In this document: positions 27,683-36,721 of the stretch, piece after piece
How positions within the stretch are numbered: position 1 is the stretch's first letter
Layout of the letters: each line of letters begins with the position of its first letter
Assembly: GCF_016342705.1 (NCBI RefSeq)
Contig: NZ_JAEINV010000006.1
Location: 39,344-103,343, forward strand
Direction of reading: 5' to 3'
From: Lutibacter sp.
GTDB taxonomy: Bacteria; Bacteroidota; Bacteroidia; Flavobacteriales; Flavobacteriaceae
Length of the DNA: 64,000 nt
The notes under the pieces: model-generated
The model's input: the letters and a program-made list of their open reading frames with translations, nothing else
Told to the model about the DNA's origin: nothing
Databases searched by the model: none
Program-made: the position numbers and the translations under genes

Positions 27683-29809
27683 ATGAAAAAAATAACTACA
27701 CTCCTATTTATTTGCACCTTCTTTTTAGGGTTTTCTCAACAAAAAAACATCTCTATTGAAGATGCCGTTTTAGGGTATTATAAAGGCTTGTACCCAACGT
27801 CTTTAAACAATTTACAATGGGTTTCAAACACCAACTCTTATGTGTATCAAAAAGAAAATAACATCATATTTTCTGATGTCAAAACAAATAATGTCATTCA
27901 AAATATTTCCTTAGAGGAGCTTCAAAAAACGTATACCAACTTAAAAAGACTTCCTTATATTCAAGAAATTAATGCTTCAAATTTAACGTTTACAAGTAGC
28001 AATACTATTGAGGTTTATAACTACAAAACCAACTCAAAAGAAAACACCATTACTTTTGATGAAAACGCTCAAAACGAAGAATACAATTCAAAAGCAAAAG
28101 CGATTGCTTATACATTAGAAAATAACTTATTTATTGCAACTAGTATCAATCCTAAAATTGCGGTAACAGCAATTTCTGATAAAAACATCGTTTCTGGACA
28201 AGCTATTCACAGAAGTGAATTTGGAATTGTAAAAGGAACTTTCTGGAGTCCAAAAGGAAATTATTTAGCATTTTATCAAAAAGATGAAACCAATGTAACT
28301 GATTATCCGTTAGTTGATATCAATACCTATCCTGCTTCCTTAAAAAATATTAAATATCCAATGGCTGGACAAGGAAGTGAAATAGCAAAAATTGGAATTT
28401 TCAATGTAAAAAACCAAACAACAACGTACTTAGATATTGATACTTCTGACGAGCATTATTTAACAAATTTATCTTGGTCACCAGAGGAGAAATATGTGTT
28501 AGTTGCTGAAATAAATCGTGGACAAAATCACGTTTGGTACAATAGATATAGTGTTGAAACAGGAAAAAAAGTAAACACATTATTTGAAGAAACCAACAGT
28601 AAATGGACAGAACCTGAGTTTGATGCTGTGTTTTTACCTAAAAGCACGACTAACTTTTTGTGGTTTAGTGAGCGCGATGGTTTTATGAATTTATATGAAT
28701 ATACAACCGATGGAAAATTGGTAAAACAACTTACTAAATTTAATTGGGTAGTAACGGGTATTTTAGGTTTTGATGAAAACGGAAATAATGTTTTCATCAC
28801 AGGAACAGGTGAAGATGCAAGAGAATCTCATACGTTTAAAGTAAATTTAAAATCAGGTAAATACACTAAAATAACGGCTCAAAACGGTACACATTACACA
28901 CAATTAAGTACTAACGGAGCTTATTTAATTGATAATTACAGCAACTTAACAACTCCAAATGTAGTAGAAATTACAGATATCAATAAAAAGAAAGCTACTT
29001 CCATATTAATCGCTGAAAATCCGTTAGCTGATTTCAATATTGGAACTACAGAATTTGTTACTTTAAAAGGCCTTGATGGTACAGATTTATACACCAGAAT
29101 TATAAAACCAGCTAATTTTGATGCTACAAAAAAATACCCTGTATTAATTTATGTGTATGGTGGTCCGCACGCACAAATGGTCACTAACTCTTGGTTAGGC
29201 GGTGCTAATTTATGGATGGATGCTTTTGCAACAAACGAAAATTATATTGTATTCACCTTAGATAACAGAGGTTCTGCCAATAGAGGATTTGCATTTGAAA
29301 GCGTGATTCATAGAAACTTAGGGAACGCAGAAATTGAAGATCAATTAATAGGTGTAGACTATTTAAAATCTTTAAGTTATGTTGATAGCAGTAGAATTGC
29401 TGTAAATGGCTGGAGTTTTGGTGGTTTTATGACAACTAGTTTAATGTTACGCAACCCAGGAATTTTTACAACAGCAGTTGCAGGTGGACCTGTAACCGAT
29501 TGGAAATACTATGAAGTAATGTACGGAGAACGTTATATGGATACGCCACAAGAAAATCCTGAAGGTTACGAGAAAGCAAAAGTGCACAATTATATTAAAA
29601 ATTTAAAAGGTAAATTATTACTCATTCACGGTAGCGTAGATCCAACTGTTGTACCTCAACATAGTATGACTTTGTTACAAGAAGCTGTAAAACAAAAAGT
29701 GCAAATAGACTTTTTCACCTATCCAATGCACGAACATAATGTACGTGGCGTGGATAGAGTTCATTTAATTGAAAAAATGATGAACTATATTGTTGAAAAT
29801 AATAAATAA
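27683..29809 (+). CDS. S9 family peptidase, DPP-IV-like
   Basis: A 708-aa secreted serine peptidase. A signal peptide (LLFICTFFLGFSQ) is followed by an eight-bladed beta-propeller domain (about 30-455) and an alpha/beta hydrolase domain. The catalytic Ser is Ser578 in GWSFGGF, Asp653 lies in HGSVDPTVV, and the His is His685 in MHEHNVRG. The expected Glu pair for N-terminal recognition is not evident by eye. DPP-IV enzymes remove X-Pro dipeptides from peptide N-termini. Stand-alone gene, 65 bp after the EEP gene; no promoter box was identified with confidence. Confidence 0.92.
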   Translation: MKKITTLLFICTFFLGFSQQKNISIEDAVLGYYKGLYPTSLNNLQWVSNTNSYVYQKENNIIFSDVKTNNVIQNISLEELQKTYTNLKRLPYIQEINASNLTFTSSNTIEVYNYKTNSKENTITFDENAQNEEYNSKAKAIAYTLENNLFIATSINPKIAVTAISDKNIVSGQAIHRSEFGIVKGTFWSPKGNYLAFYQKDETNVTDYPLVDINTYPASLKNIKYPMAGQGSEIAKIGIFNVKNQTTTYLDIDTSDEHYLTNLSWSPEEKYVLVAEINRGQNHVWYNRYSVETGKKVNTLFEETNSKWTEPEFDAVFLPKSTTNFLWFSERDGFMNLYEYTTDGKLVKQLTKFNWVVTGILGFDENGNNVFITGTGEDARESHTFKVNLKSGKYTKITAQNGTHYTQLSTNGAYLIDNYSNLTTPNVVEITDINKKKATSILIAENPLADFNIGTTEFVTLKGLDGTDLYTRIIKPANFDATKKYPVLIYVYGGPHAQMVTNSWLGGANLWMDAFATNENYIVFTLDNRGSANRGFAFESVIHRNLGNAEIEDQLIGVDYLKSLSYVDSSRIAVNGWSFGGFMTTSLMLRNPGIFTTAVAGGPVTDWKYYEVMYGERYMDTPQENPEGYEKAKVHNYIKNLKGKLLLIHGSVDPTVVPQHSMTLLQEAVKQKVQIDFFTYPMHEHNVRGVDRVHLIEKMMNYIVENNK

Positions 29810-29927
29810 TTTGTACATACCTATATTGAATATATGTCCCTAATAATGATCCCCTGAAACAAGTTTAAGGTGATGTACTTATAACAAAAAAAGGACACGC
29901 AAGTACCTAATAAATAGTTCAATTTAA

Positions 29928-30719
29928 ATGAATACAATTACATTAATTAGTGAAAATTCAGCTTCAATTGTAAAAATTGATAAAGGAGAATTGGTGAGTT
30001 ATATTAAAAATAATGAAGAATTAATTCATCAAAAAGGAACACCTGGTTGGCGCAATGCTGATACCGAAATGTTTCCAATTATTGGCCCTACCGATGCTAC
30101 CAGTTTTGAAGTTTCAACTCCAAAAGGAACTTGTATTCAAGATCAACACGGACTATTAAGAGAATTAAATTATACATTGATAAACAGCAGTGATAAATCT
30201 GCTGTTTATCAAAAAATATACCAAGCAAATACTGAAGTAAAAAATACGAAGTTCCCCGAAAAATCTCCTAAAGAAGTGGTTTTTTGGCCGTATGACTTTT
30301 CATTCAAAAAAAGCTTCGAATTAACAAATACCGCTTTAAAAATTACTTTTGAAATAGCAGCTGAAAAAGGAATGCCATTTATGTTAGGCTATCATCCTGC
30401 TTTTAAACTTTCTGGTGATTTTTCTGAAATTTGTAAATCTGAAAATCAACGAGTAACACTTCAAAAAATAATGGATGGTGGTAATACAGCCTATCCCATT
30501 TTAAATAGTAAACATATAACATTAACAAAAAAAACTGGTACTATTTCCATAAAAACAACAGGTTTTAAAGGGTTTATGTTTTGGACAGAGGTACCAACCA
30601 TGCTTTGTATGGAACCTATTACGGCATACCCATACACTGGTGGTGAAATGCTCTCAAAAGAATTATTTAATAGCTCTAACGGCATAGATGTTTTTGAAGT
30701 TTTAATTACACCGTATTAA
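29928..30719 (+). CDS. Aldose 1-epimerase family protein
   Basis: A 263-aa protein of the galactose mutarotase-like fold, similar to LacX/YeaD-type aldose 1-epimerases. Visible features are the TPGWRNADTEMFPIIGPT segment (family pattern P-x-W-x-x-x-x-P-x-L-F-P), DQHGLLRE and the active-site-like GYHPAFKL. The family interconverts alpha and beta anomers of sugars or sugar phosphates; the actual sugar is unknown. It begins about 118 bp after the S9 peptidase. The gap contains one degenerate fragment of the palindromic repeat family found at 34 and 40.8 kb (CTGAAACAAGTTTAAGG). Confidence 0.85.
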   Translation: MNTITLISENSASIVKIDKGELVSYIKNNEELIHQKGTPGWRNADTEMFPIIGPTDATSFEVSTPKGTCIQDQHGLLRELNYTLINSSDKSAVYQKIYQANTEVKNTKFPEKSPKEVVFWPYDFSFKKSFELTNTALKITFEIAAEKGMPFMLGYHPAFKLSGDFSEICKSENQRVTLQKIMDGGNTAYPILNSKHITLTKKTGTISIKTTGFKGFMFWTEVPTMLCMEPITAYPYTGGEMLSKELFNSSNGIDVFEVLITPY

Positions 30720-31080
30720 TCTGCGGTTGTTTTGTTACTAACAAAGCAAATGTGCACTGAATCTAGATTAATGTGCTTAGCTTTCCAAAGCCGTCCAAAA
30801 GTAATTGCTTGTTATATCTGCGCCTGGCAGGTATCCACACACTATACTTTGGATTGTAACTAACTTTCTATGGATTCCCGCATACGCGAGAATGACAAAA
30901 CTTAACATTGATAAAATAGATTAGCTAGGCTGAATCTTTACTTACTATAAAAGAATCCACCATTTAACAGAATAATATTTAAAATTCATCATCTCTTCCA
31001 CAATAAATTTTGGTTCGGTTAAAAAATAGCCTTTAAGGTATTAAATAGGCAATTAATTTTCAATTAATAATTAAAACTTT
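30720..31080. other. Gene-free spacer with degenerate repeats
   Basis: This stretch of about 360 bp contains no credible reading frame. It carries a fragment resembling a dispersed 'GGATTCCCG...GAGAATGACA' element (30871-30898, GGATTCCCGCATACGCGAGA) and otherwise AT-rich sequence. It looks like decayed intergenic repeat DNA. Confidence 0.5.
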
Positions 31081-31082
31081 AT

Positions 31083-31090
31083 TAAATTTG
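31083..31090 (+). promoter_or_regulatory. -7 promoter box of the hybrid histidine kinase gene
   Basis: TAAATTTG is an exact TAnnTTTG match, 13 bp before the first ATG. This leaves a very short leader, which is common in Bacteroidota. No clear -33 TTG is seen. Confidence 0.55.
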
Positions 31091-31103
31091 TTGAAACCCA
31101 CAT

Positions 31104-33164
31104 ATGACTATGAATTTTCGTTTTTTAATCTGTTTTCTTTTTTTAATAATTACAGTTGGTAAAGTGAACGCGCAATATACTGTAATGTATAGCGACAATT
31201 ATCCTCCCTATAATTTTTTAAATGAAAAAGGTGAATTAATTGGCTTTAATATAGATATTTTAAACGCAATTAAAAAGTTATATAAAACTGACATTCACAT
31301 ACAAGGAGATGAATGGAATAAAATAAATGAACTGCTAGAAAATGGTAAAATTCAAGCTATTGGTGGGGCTCATTTACCTGGGGTTTTAGAAGATGAATAT
31401 ACCTATAGCCGATCCTCTATTAACACCTCACATTGTTTCCTTTATAATACCAATCATTTTTCAAAATTTTCTCTTGAAACTTTAAGAACTACTCAAACGC
31501 CTGTTGTGGTTTTATGGAAGAATGATGTGCTTGTTAAATATATACAATCTATAAATCCCACTACTCAATTTGTATATGTCAAAGATTATATAGACCTCAT
31601 AAAAGCCATAGATAGAACAGATGTAACCTGTATTTTTGGACAAAGAATTGGCAGTATGTACTACGCTGAAAAACTTGGAAAAGAGTATGTAAGACCATTA
31701 AACCATCGGATTTTAGAGCGCAATATGGGTTTTAAAGTTTCTAAAAATGCACCTGAACTTGCCACAATGTTAAACAATGGTTTGGAAGTAATTTTAGCAA
31801 ACGGGGAATACCAGCGTATATATGATAAATGGATTGCTAAATATGATAAGGATTATAATGACGACCAAATAAACTTTAAATACATTTTAATTCTTGGCGC
31901 TGCCATTATATTTATCATCTCATTACTATTAGTTATAAATAGGGTTTTACAAACCAGAGTTCGTGAAAAAACAAAAGACCTGAGAAATCAGCTTGAGTTA
32001 AATTCTGAAATCATGTTAGAGCTTGAAAATCAGAAAAACAAAGCTGAAGAAAGTGACAAAATGAAATCAGCCTTTTTAGCCAATATGAGTCACGAAATAC
32101 GAACCCCAATGAACGGTATTTTAGGCTTTGCAGATTTGTTAAAAACCAATGATTATTCTACAGAAAAACAACATCAATTTTTGGGTATTATCCAAAAAAG
32201 TGGAAATAGAATGTTAGAAACTATTAATAATATCATTGATGTTTCAAAACTAGAATCCGGATTAGAAAAACCTCATTTTAAGGAAGTTGATATTCAAAAA
32301 ATAGTGAATGACCTATTTAATTTTTTTGAATCTGAAGCTACGTCAAAAGGACTAAAATTTATATTAACCGAAGGTAATGTAAAATTAACGCAACCTTTCT
32401 TTACAGATGAATACAAACTAAATTCCATACTTACCAATCTCATAAAAAATGCTTTAAAATTTACAAAAGAAGGTTTTGTTGAAATTTCATATAGTATTAA
32501 TAATGAGTTTGCTGAATTTAAAGTAGCAGACAGTGGAATTGGAATTCCTTATGATAAGCAACAATTTATTTTTGATCAATTTGTACAAGCAGATTATTCA
32601 CACTCTAGCGGTTTTGAAGGATCTGGACTTGGCCTCTCCATTTCTAAAGGATATGTTGAACTTTTAAATGGTACTATCAAATTAAATTCTGAACCCAATA
32701 AAGGAACTGCTATTTATATTGAAATACCAAACACTAGTACTAAAAATAATGTTATTGAACGTTCTTCTGAACTTATAAAAACCAGTGTACCACACCTAAA
32801 AAAGTATAATTTTATTATTGCCGAAGACGATGAAACTTCGTATTACTTTTTAGAACAAGTTTTAAAAGATTTTGCACTTAGAATAATTAGAGCTAAAGAT
32901 GGTAAAGAAGCAATCAACAAAATAAAAGAATATCCTGATACCACTATTATTTTTATGGATATTAAAATGCCTATATTAAATGGTTTTGAAGCTACTGAAG
33001 AAATACGAAAATTTAATAAAAACGTATATATAATTGCACAATCAGCTTATATTCAAGAAAATATGAAATTACAAGCCAAAGAAGTTGGTTGTAATTCTTT
33101 TATAGCTAAACCAATTGAAAAGCAAAAATTATATGAGTTGCTGGCTAGTTTAAAATTTGATTAA
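31104..33164 (+). CDS. Hybrid sensor histidine kinase with SBP_bac_3 sensor
   Basis: A 686-aa membrane sensor. After a signal/anchor, a periplasmic amino-acid-binding-type domain (SBP_bac_3, about 24-245; YPPYNFLNEKGELIGFNIDI) is followed by a TM helix (about 256-276) and a coiled coil. The HisKA domain has its phosphoacceptor in SHEIRTPMNG. The HATPase_c domain follows (NLIKNALKFT, DSGIGIP, GSGLGLSI). A C-terminal receiver ends the protein (AEDDETSYYF, FMDIKMPILNG, AKPIEK). The architecture predicts sensing of a small periplasmic ligand and a phosphorelay to an unidentified HPt or regulator. An alternative start is ATG 31110. No output gene is adjacent. Confidence 0.92.
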   Translation: MTMNFRFLICFLFLIITVGKVNAQYTVMYSDNYPPYNFLNEKGELIGFNIDILNAIKKLYKTDIHIQGDEWNKINELLENGKIQAIGGAHLPGVLEDEYTYSRSSINTSHCFLYNTNHFSKFSLETLRTTQTPVVVLWKNDVLVKYIQSINPTTQFVYVKDYIDLIKAIDRTDVTCIFGQRIGSMYYAEKLGKEYVRPLNHRILERNMGFKVSKNAPELATMLNNGLEVILANGEYQRIYDKWIAKYDKDYNDDQINFKYILILGAAIIFIISLLLVINRVLQTRVREKTKDLRNQLELNSEIMLELENQKNKAEESDKMKSAFLANMSHEIRTPMNGILGFADLLKTNDYSTEKQHQFLGIIQKSGNRMLETINNIIDVSKLESGLEKPHFKEVDIQKIVNDLFNFFESEATSKGLKFILTEGNVKLTQPFFTDEYKLNSILTNLIKNALKFTKEGFVEISYSINNEFAEFKVADSGIGIPYDKQQFIFDQFVQADYSHSSGFEGSGLGLSISKGYVELLNGTIKLNSEPNKGTAIYIEIPNTSTKNNVIERSSELIKTSVPHLKKYNFIIAEDDETSYYFLEQVLKDFALRIIRAKDGKEAINKIKEYPDTTIIFMDIKMPILNGFEATEEIRKFNKNVYIIAQSAYIQENMKLQAKEVGCNSFIAKPIEKQKLYELLASLKFD

Positions 33165-33336
33165 TCTAATAGTTTCACACCTTTTCTCTTAATTTCTTTC
33201 TGCTATAACTATGATTGAAGCTGGACTCCTAAACAAAATATAAGTTCCATAACTACTATTCTTCATCCTATATAAATTTTATTTGATAAGCATTAAAAGA
33301 GTCAAATAAAAAAAATATTCGATATTTGCACTTCAA

Positions 33337-34224
33337 ATGACAAATTTTATAATTTACATACTCGTTTACCCAATTGTTTGGCTCATCTCAATACTACCTT
33401 TCAGAGTTTTATATGCGCTCTCAGATGGTATTTATTTGTTGATTTACTATATAATTGGTTATAGAAAAAAAGTAGTTTTAAACAATTTAAAGTTAGCTTT
33501 TCCTGAAAATTCTTTAGAAGAAAATATAAAGCTCAGTAAAAAGTTTTATCATCATTTTGTGGATGTATTTATTGAAATGATTAAATCATTTACTGTTTCA
33601 AAAGAAGAAGTATATAAACGCTATAAATTTCCCAACATCCATTTTTTTGATGATTTATATAAAGATGGTAAAAGCGTTATTTTAGTAGGTTCGCATTATG
33701 CCAATTGGGAATGGATTATGAGTTTAGATTCTTTTGTAGCTTATAAAGGGTATGCTGCTTATACAAAAGTTAACAATCCATATTTTAATGATAAAGTACT
33801 AAAATCTAGAGCTAAATTTGGTACACATTTAATTCAGACCGCTAAAGTAGTCGCTGAAATTCAACACAACCAAAAAAACAACATTCAAGCTATGTACGGC
33901 TTGTTAAGCGACCAATCTCCTCAAATTAAGAAAACCTTTTATTGGAGTAAATTTTTAGGTGTAAAAGTTCCAATTCATACGGGTGGTGAAATGTTAGCGA
34001 AAAGATTTGATATGAATATGGTATTTATGGATGTTAAAAGAATTAAAAGAGGGTATTATGAAACTACTTTCAGTTTAATTACTAATGATGCCAAAACTAT
34101 TCCAGATTATAAGTTAACCGATATCTTTTTAGAAAAAGTTGAAAAACAAATTCGAACAAATCCAGAATTTTACTTTTGGACACACAGACGTTTTAAGCAT
34201 AAAGACAAAGCACCTGTTGAATGA
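33337..34224 (+). CDS. Lysophospholipid/lipid A acyltransferase family protein
   Basis: A 295-aa membrane-associated LpxL/HtrB-type acyltransferase. One N-terminal hydrophobic helix is followed by the catalytic HxxxxE motif as HYANWE (in VGSHYANWEWIM). Further conserved blocks are SDQSPQ and FFWTHRRFK. These enzymes transfer secondary acyl chains to lipid A. In Bacteroidota the family also includes acyltransferases for other lipids, such as aminolipids, so lipid A is likely but not certain. It is bounded downstream by a 140-bp palindromic repeat that may terminate it. Confidence 0.88.
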   Translation: MTNFIIYILVYPIVWLISILPFRVLYALSDGIYLLIYYIIGYRKKVVLNNLKLAFPENSLEENIKLSKKFYHHFVDVFIEMIKSFTVSKEEVYKRYKFPNIHFFDDLYKDGKSVILVGSHYANWEWIMSLDSFVAYKGYAAYTKVNNPYFNDKVLKSRAKFGTHLIQTAKVVAEIQHNQKNNIQAMYGLLSDQSPQIKKTFYWSKFLGVKVPIHTGGEMLAKRFDMNMVFMDVKRIKRGYYETTFSLITNDAKTIPDYKLTDIFLEKVEKQIRTNPEFYFWTHRRFKHKDKAPVE

Positions 34225-34244
34225 TAAGTTTGAAATTTTGAAAT

Positions 34245-34384
34245 AAAAAGAGGCGATCTAAAAAGTATTGGAAATCGTCATTCTGAATTTAATTCATAAT
34301 CTCATCATACTATTTATCAATTAGTATGCGAACCTGAAACAAGTTCAGGTTGACGGAAATATCACTTTTTAGATAGCCTATTTT
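34245..34384. repeat. 140-bp palindromic repeat element, copy 1
   Basis: Imperfect inverted repeat: the left end AAAAAGAGGCGATCTAAAAAG pairs with CTTTTTAGATAGCC at the right, and inner CGTCATTCTGAA pairs with the TTCAGGTTGACG arm. The reverse complement matches the copy at 40756-40896 along its whole length, including the central ATTAGTATG segment. It resembles a MITE-like or REP-like element. It fills the space between convergent genes and could act as a bidirectional terminator. Confidence 0.7.
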
Positions 34385-34408
34385 AATATTTATTCTTTGT
34401 AAACTTTT

Positions 34409-35227
34409 TTAAATACCAAATCTAGCTCCAAAAACATACATGTTTTCAAAGAATGTAAAATGTTGAGATGCACTATCTTTTGTACTTGCAGTTGTTCTAA
34501 TATCTTGCATATTTATATACCCAACTTTCATATTAGATTGAATAAAAAAGTGTTTAAAAAAGGTAATATTTAAACCTGCATGAGCAGAAACACCATAACC
34601 AGAAACATGAAATTCATCGTAACGTTCTTTGCCTAATAAGGTAGTATTTGTTTTTGGATACAACATTCCTATTCCAACTCCTTCCGTAAGGTTAATATCA
34701 ATATTTTTAACCTTAAATTTCAACCAATTATCTAAATTATCATACCTACTGATCTCCGTATTTATATAATTCAAACCATCCGTATGTTCAAATAATAAAA
34801 AATCTTCCGATAATAAAATTTCATTTCCAGTAACATATACATCACTTCCACTAGGCAAGTCGCCTTTAAATTTTACGGTTTGGTCATTTTTCATCACATA
34901 TTTCATATGGTCTACTCCTATAGAAATATTGTAATTTTCTTTAATAAAATAGCCAATTCTAAAATTAGTTTGAGGAATTGTTACCTCATCAATTTTAAAA
35001 TAATAAATACCAAACGGCTTCGGTTTATCTTTTGAAGCCACATCACTTAACGTAAAATTATAATTTTCACCTTTAAAAGTAATATCAGATTTAGAATAAT
35101 GTCCTCTATTCCATCCCCAATACGCAAAAAACTTTCCTTTATTTGGGCCTGCATCATTATAATTATTTTCTTGAGCAACACTAACAATGGAACTCAATAA
35201 CACGATACCTAAAATTAAATTTTTCAT
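34409..35227 (-). CDS. Predicted outer-membrane beta-barrel-like protein
   Basis: A 272-aa exported protein. I start it at ATG 35227, which gives a clean signal peptide (NLILGIVLLSSIVSVAQ) and begins 7 bp after glmM; in-frame codons further upstream lie inside glmM. The mature protein is rich in alternating aromatic/hydrophobic strands (KFFAYWGWNRGHYSKSDI, FRIGYFIKENYNISIGV, GVSAHAGLNITFFKHFFIQS) and ends in VFGARFGI, a typical C-terminal beta-signal ending in a hydrophobic residue. This suggests an 8- to 12-stranded barrel. No function can be assigned. Confidence 0.75.
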   Translation of the reverse strand: MKNLILGIVLLSSIVSVAQENNYNDAGPNKGKFFAYWGWNRGHYSKSDITFKGENYNFTLSDVASKDKPKPFGIYYFKIDEVTIPQTNFRIGYFIKENYNISIGVDHMKYVMKNDQTVKFKGDLPSGSDVYVTGNEILLSEDFLLFEHTDGLNYINTEISRYDNLDNWLKFKVKNIDINLTEGVGIGMLYPKTNTTLLGKERYDEFHVSGYGVSAHAGLNITFFKHFFIQSNMKVGYINMQDIRTTASTKDSASQHFTFFENMYVFGARFGI

Positions 35228-35234
35228 AATATAT

Positions 35235-36617
35235 TTAAATAATTGCTTTAATTTCATTGATAAATCTAACCGCCAATGCATCGGCACTTTCTTGCGAAGT
35301 GCTTTCCGTATAAATTCTAATAATTGGCTCGGTATTCGATTTTCTTAAATGCACCCACTCACTTTTAAAATTGATTTTAACACCGTCAATGGTGATGACG
35401 TCTTCGTTTTTATAGTTTGAAGCTATGGTTTCTAAAATTAAATCAACATTAATTTCTGGCGTTAATTCAATTTTATTTTTACTCATAAAATAGCTTGGAT
35501 AACTATCTCTTAATTGCTTACAAGACATTTTTAAATTGGCTAAATGCGATAAAAATAATGCAACACCTACCAATGAATCTCTTCCATAATGAGATTCTGG
35601 ATAAATAATCCCTCCATTTCCTTCTCCTCCTATCACGGCTTTTGAAGTTTTCATTAACTCCACCACATTTACTTCTCCAACAGCACTTGCCTGATATTTA
35701 CCACCATGTTTTTCTGTAATATCACGTAATGCTCTTGATGATGAAAGGTTTGAAACCGTATTTCCAGGTGTTTTTCCTAACACATAATCGGCGCAAGCCA
35801 CCAATGTATATTCTTCGCCAAACATAGAACCATCTTCGCAAATTAACGCCAATCTGTCAACATCTGGATCTACTACAATTCCAAAATCGGCCTTTTCTTT
35901 TACTACCAATTCGGAAATATCGGTTAAATGTTCTTTTAAAGGTTCCGGATTGTGCGGGAATTGTCCGTTTGGTGTACAATATAACTCAACACATTCCACG
36001 TTTAGTTCTTTTAATAAGGCTGGAATTGCAATTCCTCCTGTGGAATTAACAGCATCTACCACCACTTTAAAGTTCGCTTTTTTAATAGCTTCTACATCCA
36101 CCAATTTTAATTTTAAAACTTCTTGAATATGTTTTTCAATGTAGTTTTTCTTTCTATCATAAGTTCCTAAATCATCTACTTCTGAAAATATATAGGCATC
36201 ATTCTCCGCTATATGTAATATAGCTTCTCCGTCCGCTGCATTTAAAAACTCCCCTTTACTATTTAATAGTTTTAAGGCATTCCATTGTTTTGGATTGTGA
36301 CTTGCAGTGATTATAATGCCTCCATCTGCCTTATCTAATGTTACCGCTAATTCTACTGTTGGCGTAGTTGATAAACCAATATCTAAAACGTGTATTCCTA
36401 AACCTACAAGTGTATTGCTTACTAAACTACTGATCATTTTACCCGAAATTCGTGCATCTCGACCAATTATAACAGTAAGTTTTTCTTTATTTGATTGTTT
36501 TTTAAGCCACATTCCATACGCTGCAGCAAACTTTACGGTATCAATAGGAGTTAAATTATCATTCGTTTTTCCTCCTATAGTTCCTCGTATTCCTGATATT
36601 GATTTTATTAAAGACAT
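35235..36617 (-). CDS. glmM: Phosphoglucosamine mutase family protein
   Basis: A 460-aa alpha-D-phosphohexomutase. The active-site phosphoserine loop is ITASHNPKQWNALK, the metal-binding loop is DPDVDRLAL, the sugar-binding loop is GEGNGGIIYP, and the phosphate-binding loop is RKSNTEPIIRIYTE. The order matches the four-domain fold. GlmM converts glucosamine-6-P to glucosamine-1-P for peptidoglycan and LPS; a phosphomannomutase activity cannot be excluded, as the families intergrade. It probably forms a two-gene transcript with the downstream outer-membrane-like gene. Confidence 0.88.
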   Translation of the reverse strand: MSLIKSISGIRGTIGGKTNDNLTPIDTVKFAAAYGMWLKKQSNKEKLTVIIGRDARISGKMISSLVSNTLVGLGIHVLDIGLSTTPTVELAVTLDKADGGIIITASHNPKQWNALKLLNSKGEFLNAADGEAILHIAENDAYIFSEVDDLGTYDRKKNYIEKHIQEVLKLKLVDVEAIKKANFKVVVDAVNSTGGIAIPALLKELNVECVELYCTPNGQFPHNPEPLKEHLTDISELVVKEKADFGIVVDPDVDRLALICEDGSMFGEEYTLVACADYVLGKTPGNTVSNLSSSRALRDITEKHGGKYQASAVGEVNVVELMKTSKAVIGGEGNGGIIYPESHYGRDSLVGVALFLSHLANLKMSCKQLRDSYPSYFMSKNKIELTPEINVDLILETIASNYKNEDVITIDGVKINFKSEWVHLRKSNTEPIIRIYTESTSQESADALAVRFINEIKAII

Positions 36618-36666
36618 CGCTAAAATTTAGTTGAACAAAGATAATTTTTATAGTTGTAATAGCGAA

Positions 36667-36701
36667 AAAAAAAGCTGTATCAAATGATACAGCTTTTTTA
36701 T
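36667..36701. terminator. Terminator after rpsA
   Basis: A perfect 10-bp stem AAGCTGTATC/GATACAGCTT (36672-36681 and 36686-36695) with loop AAAT. It is flanked by an A-run on its left, giving the T-run on the minus strand for rpsA, and by a T-run on its right. It sits just downstream of rpsA. Confidence 0.85.
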
Positions 36702-36721
36702 AATATAAAAGGAATAAAGAA

